A program made the translations under genes and the position numbers. Of a stretch of 6,230 nt of DNA, positions 4,025 through 6,230 are shown one piece after another; positions within the stretch are counted from its first letter, which is position 1, and the number at the start of each line of letters is the position of its first letter. The notes beneath the pieces were generated by a model, which saw only the letters and a list, made by a program, of their open reading frames with translations, searched no databases and was not told the DNA's origin. Source of the stretch: an archaeon (GTDB lineage: Archaea > Asgardarchaeota > Hermodarchaeia > Hermodarchaeales > Hermodarchaeaceae); NCBI GenBank assembly GCA_016550395.1, contig JABXGY010000137.1, positions 1-6,230 of the forward strand, read 5' to 3'.

Positions 4025-5935
4025 TCACTCCTCAATAGCGTGGATAGCATTGTGAGGACATACCTCAACACAAACTCCACAGCCATTACATAAAGTTATA
4101 TCAATTCGCGCTTTATTGGATTCATTATCCCAGACACATGCAGGGCAATTGAATTCTACTGAGCAGATCTTACATTGTTCTCCAAAGCATTTGTCTGTAT
4201 CAACTGTAAATAATGGAATGGGTTCTTGCTGTTGTCGTCTTTGGCGATTAGTGATTAATGCACATTCTCGTCGAAAGATGATAGCTTCACTGTCAGCTGA
4301 GCTCAGGGCTTTGAAGATGGTATCGATTGATTCTTTGATGTTAAATGGATCCACAACTGAGATGGATTGAAAACCAATCCCCTGAAGCACTCGCTCTATA
4401 GGAACCTTAGTAGCCACATCTCCTGTTGCTGTAAAGCCCGTACCAGGATGTGGCTGAAACCCTGTCATTGCAGTAGCGTTGTTATCTAGCACACATACAA
4501 TCGCCTTTGATTGATTGTAGATAATATTGACAAGCGCGGGAAGACAAGCATGATAAAAAGTTGAATCCCCAATCACTGAAACAACTGGGTCATCTAAACC
4601 AAACTGATCCAGCTTGCCAAGGCCACTAGCGATTCCAACTCCAGCACCCATCGAATGCTGATTACGCATAACTCCATGATAGAACACGCCGAGTGAATAA
4701 CAGCCGATATCTCCGGTGACAATCCCTTTACCTTTATTGCGTTTAATCGCTCGGTAAATACTATAATAGGCCGGTCGATGAGGACAACCGGGACAGAAGG
4801 TGAGAATTCGCCGGGGAACAATATCAGGAGCATCTTTTACACGGCTTAGATATTCTTCCTGAACTGGAGAAAATTTTAGATTTTTCAAAGATGTTATTGC
4901 CTTAATTGCTAGATTGATGTCAATTTCGCCATAACTTGGTATGTGCCCAGATAATTTTCCAAAAAATCTAGGAATTGTCTTAGATGACAACTCCGAAGCT
5001 AGGCTGCGGACTTGCTCTTCTAAATATGGATCAACCTCTTCGAAGAAGAGTACATCAGTTGTCGTCTCTAGTCGTTTAAGAATCAATGATTTGGGTAATG
5101 GTGCAAGTGTAGCAATTCTAAGAATCCCGACATCCTGCAATTGGAGAATATCAACTGCCTCTCTTGCATATTTCCAAGCTATACCTGATGTGATAATTAG
5201 TAGGGAGGGTTTCGACGGTCCATCATACCGATTCCAAGGTGATTGTTCAAATTCCTCTTCACGGATTTTATCTAACTTAGCATGTAGCAATCCATGTCGT
5301 AAATGAGGGCGAGGAAGATTGTGTAAGGGAAGATTATAATCAAATTTCGCGGTTCTTTTTTGCCGAATAGGTTTTCCTAATTTGAATGGAGCTCGACTAT
5401 GAGCTAAACGTGTTGTTTCTCGTACCATGACAATGATACCAAATTTTTCAGATAAATCGAAGGCATAAGACATGATATCCTTTGCTTCTTGATGAGTAGA
5501 TGGTTCAAGTACAACGATATCAGAATAAAACCCTAAGGGTCGGGCATCACCTTCAGTTGTGGAGCTGTGAGCAAATGGATCATCCGCTACTACTAAGACC
5601 AATCCGCCTGATCCATGACCGGTATAAGCAATGTTGATTAAGGAGTCTAGTAATACGAAGAGCCCGTTTAGCTTCATTGAAGCCATGGCTCGAAGACCTG
5701 CCCAGGCTGCGGCTGTGGCGGCTTCAAAGGCGACTTTTTCATTGACACTCCATTCTACATAGAGGTTAGTATCTTTGGCAACTGTGGCGAGATTCCCTAA
5801 AATCTCTGAAGATGGTGTACCAGGGTATGCTGCAGCGAAATGAACGCCTGCCTCGAAGGCACCACGAGCAATTGCATCATTACCCAAGCCGATGACCATA
5901 TCACCAGCTTTACCGGTCATTGGGGATTTACTCAT
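4025..5935 (-). CDS. iorA: Indolepyruvate:ferredoxin oxidoreductase, alpha subunit (TPP and 4Fe-4S protein)
   Basis: This catalytic subunit uses thiamine diphosphate to decarboxylate aryl pyruvates, derived from Trp, Phe and Tyr by transamination, and passes electrons through iron-sulfur clusters to ferredoxin. At 636 residues it has the family length. Counting from ATG 5935, LGNDAIARGA (17-26) and YPGTPSSE (37-44) open the pyrimidine domain, and E66 in SVNEK is the likely cofactor-activating glutamate. A middle domain follows, then FCPGCPHRP (380-388), and the TPP/Mg site GDSTF...DNNATAMTG (456-492, D457 and N485-N486). The C-terminal ferredoxin domain (about 577-636) has cysteines at 583, 588, 591, 597, 600 and then CNGCGVCVEVCP (616-627), enough for two 4Fe-4S clusters. 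The first motif is C-x4-C-x2-C-x5-C rather than C-x2-C-x2-C-x5-C. The frame is open to 6067, but those 44 extra residues lack homology-like features; ATG 5935 has a weak GGTG site. It is co-transcribed with iorB. Confidence 0.95.
   Translation of the reverse strand: MSKSPMTGKAGDMVIGLGNDAIARGAFEAGVHFAAAYPGTPSSEILGNLATVAKDTNLYVEWSVNEKVAFEAATAAAWAGLRAMASMKLNGLFVLLDSLINIAYTGHGSGGLVLVVADDPFAHSSTTEGDARPLGFYSDIVVLEPSTHQEAKDIMSYAFDLSEKFGIIVMVRETTRLAHSRAPFKLGKPIRQKRTAKFDYNLPLHNLPRPHLRHGLLHAKLDKIREEEFEQSPWNRYDGPSKPSLLIITSGIAWKYAREAVDILQLQDVGILRIATLAPLPKSLILKRLETTTDVLFFEEVDPYLEEQVRSLASELSSKTIPRFFGKLSGHIPSYGEIDINLAIKAITSLKNLKFSPVQEEYLSRVKDAPDIVPRRILTFCPGCPHRPAYYSIYRAIKRNKGKGIVTGDIGCYSLGVFYHGVMRNQHSMGAGVGIASGLGKLDQFGLDDPVVSVIGDSTFYHACLPALVNIIYNQSKAIVCVLDNNATAMTGFQPHPGTGFTATGDVATKVPIERVLQGIGFQSISVVDPFNIKESIDTIFKALSSADSEAIIFRRECALITNRQRRQQQEPIPLFTVDTDKCFGEQCKICSVEFNCPACVWDNESNKARIDITLCNGCGVCVEVCPHNAIHAIEE
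4028..4033 (-). promoter_or_regulatory. Ribosome-binding site of iorB inside the end of iorA
   Basis: GAGGAG encodes the last two glutamates of IorA and lies immediately before its TGA. It is 8 bases from TTG 4019 but has no spacing to GTG 4028, so it favours the TTG as the iorB start. Its position inside iorA is what a translationally coupled pair would show. Confidence 0.6.
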
Positions 5936-5994
5936 TTCTATACACACCATCACAATTGGAAAAAGTATAATGGAGTTATTACGTGAAGGTCCTG

Positions 5995-6007
5995 TTATAA
6001 TAAAACC
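5995..6007 (-). promoter_or_regulatory. Candidate TATA box of the iorAB operon
   Basis: On the minus strand GGTTTTATTATAA is an A/T-rich TATA-like element. Initiation about 25 bases downstream would fall near 5975 and give a leader of about 40 bases that retains the GGTG site. A second A/T-rich element, ATTATAC at 5972-5966, would give a nearly leaderless transcript. I cannot choose firmly between them. Confidence 0.3.
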
Positions 6008-6094
6008 TTTTAGCCACAACCAACCTCGTAAAGAAATACTAACCAGAAACGACGAATAATCGTACAATTACACCATAACAATAGTTGATGAGGT

Positions 6095-6230
6095 ATGAAC
6101 AGAAAACCAAAAAAGATGAGAATTGTAGATTTTCATATACATGTGGGAAAACGTGAACATTGGAATCCCGCAATACACAAGCTCTTCAAGAAACTAAATC
6201 CAGGCCTTTATGAGATACAAAATGAAATCA
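6095..6230 (+). CDS. Amidohydrolase-family (metal-dependent hydrolase) protein, N-terminal part, runs off the window
   Basis: Only the first 45 residues are present. The segment MRIVDFHIHVG starts at ATG 6116 and carries the HxH metal-binding pair (in DFHIH) that follows the first beta strand in amidohydrolase-superfamily TIM barrels of the Amidohydro_2 kind; these enzymes hydrolyse or decarboxylate diverse small molecules. The following KREHWNP is a polar loop. The substrate cannot be inferred. Two in-frame starts exist. ATG 6095 has GAGG only one base away. ATG 6116 has no ribosome site, but it places the first strand at the very N terminus, as is usual for the family. The gene is divergent from iorA across roughly 160 bases, so the spacer must hold two promoters. 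Confidence 0.65.
   Translation, partial: MNRKPKKMRIVDFHIHVGKREHWNPAIHKLFKKLNPGLYEIQNEI

Noticed and set aside
4941..5306. 121-codon open frame on the + strand opposite iorA.
   Set aside because: It is antisense to a strongly conserved part of iorA and its Ser/Arg-rich translation looks like a shadow of that gene. The other open frames opposite clear genes (for example 190-447, 1853-2098, 2576-2833, 3463-3684, 4116-4370) were rejected for the same reason.
5936..6067. 44-residue N-terminal extension of IorA running back to 6067, including a hydrophobic stretch that could look like a signal or membrane segment.
   Set aside because: IorA is cytosolic, the conserved part begins just after ATG 5935, the extension covers the candidate promoter, and the 6067 start has no ribosome site that I can see.

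Overview
The window reads as a piece of an archaeal chromosome of moderate to low GC content. The main evidence is a two-gene indolepyruvate:ferredoxin oxidoreductase operon of the archaeal/anaerobe type. Candidate BRE/TATA-like boxes also sit about 48 bases upstream of two start codons. Shine-Dalgarno (SD) sites are strong and TTG starts appear to be used. An Asgard-type archaeon would fit the mixture of genes, but that lineage guess rests on general impression only; no rRNA or marker gene is present. There is no tRNA, rRNA, CRISPR array or insertion sequence that I can see.

Left part (1-974, + strand): the 3' end of a class IV (branched-chain type) aminotransferase, followed after 38 bases by a vitamin-type ECF transporter substrate-binding (S) subunit. 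The latter starts at a TTG behind a near-perfect SD.

Middle part (919-3379): this accessory-looking stretch is the least explained. On the minus strand a 95-residue ribbon-helix-helix-like protein (1285-1572) carries a 45-base internal tandem duplication. Its frame continues past a single TAA for another 121 sense codons (1284-919) with no usable start codon near its head, so the locus looks like a longer gene split by one nonsense codon. Divergent from it, across a 171-base spacer with short repeats and a candidate promoter, is a 179-residue protein resembling a PD-(D/E)XK nuclease fold with a very basic tail. It is followed by an unrecognised two-domain protein of 331 residues that appears to have its own promoter.

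Right part (3414-6230): iorB and iorA lie on the minus strand in the order iorA-iorB, are translationally coupled, and converge on the 331-residue gene. IorA carries the thiamine diphosphate (TPP) site and a C-terminal ferredoxin domain; IorB is the partner subunit. Together they oxidatively decarboxylate aryl pyruvates, made by transamination of aromatic amino acids, to aryl-acetyl-CoA and reduced ferredoxin. Divergent from iorA, the window ends inside the 5' part of a metal-dependent amidohydrolase-like gene.

The aminotransferase at the left and IorAB at the right both belong to amino-acid catabolism chemistry, but they are separated by the accessory block and nothing in the sequence shows that they are co-regulated.
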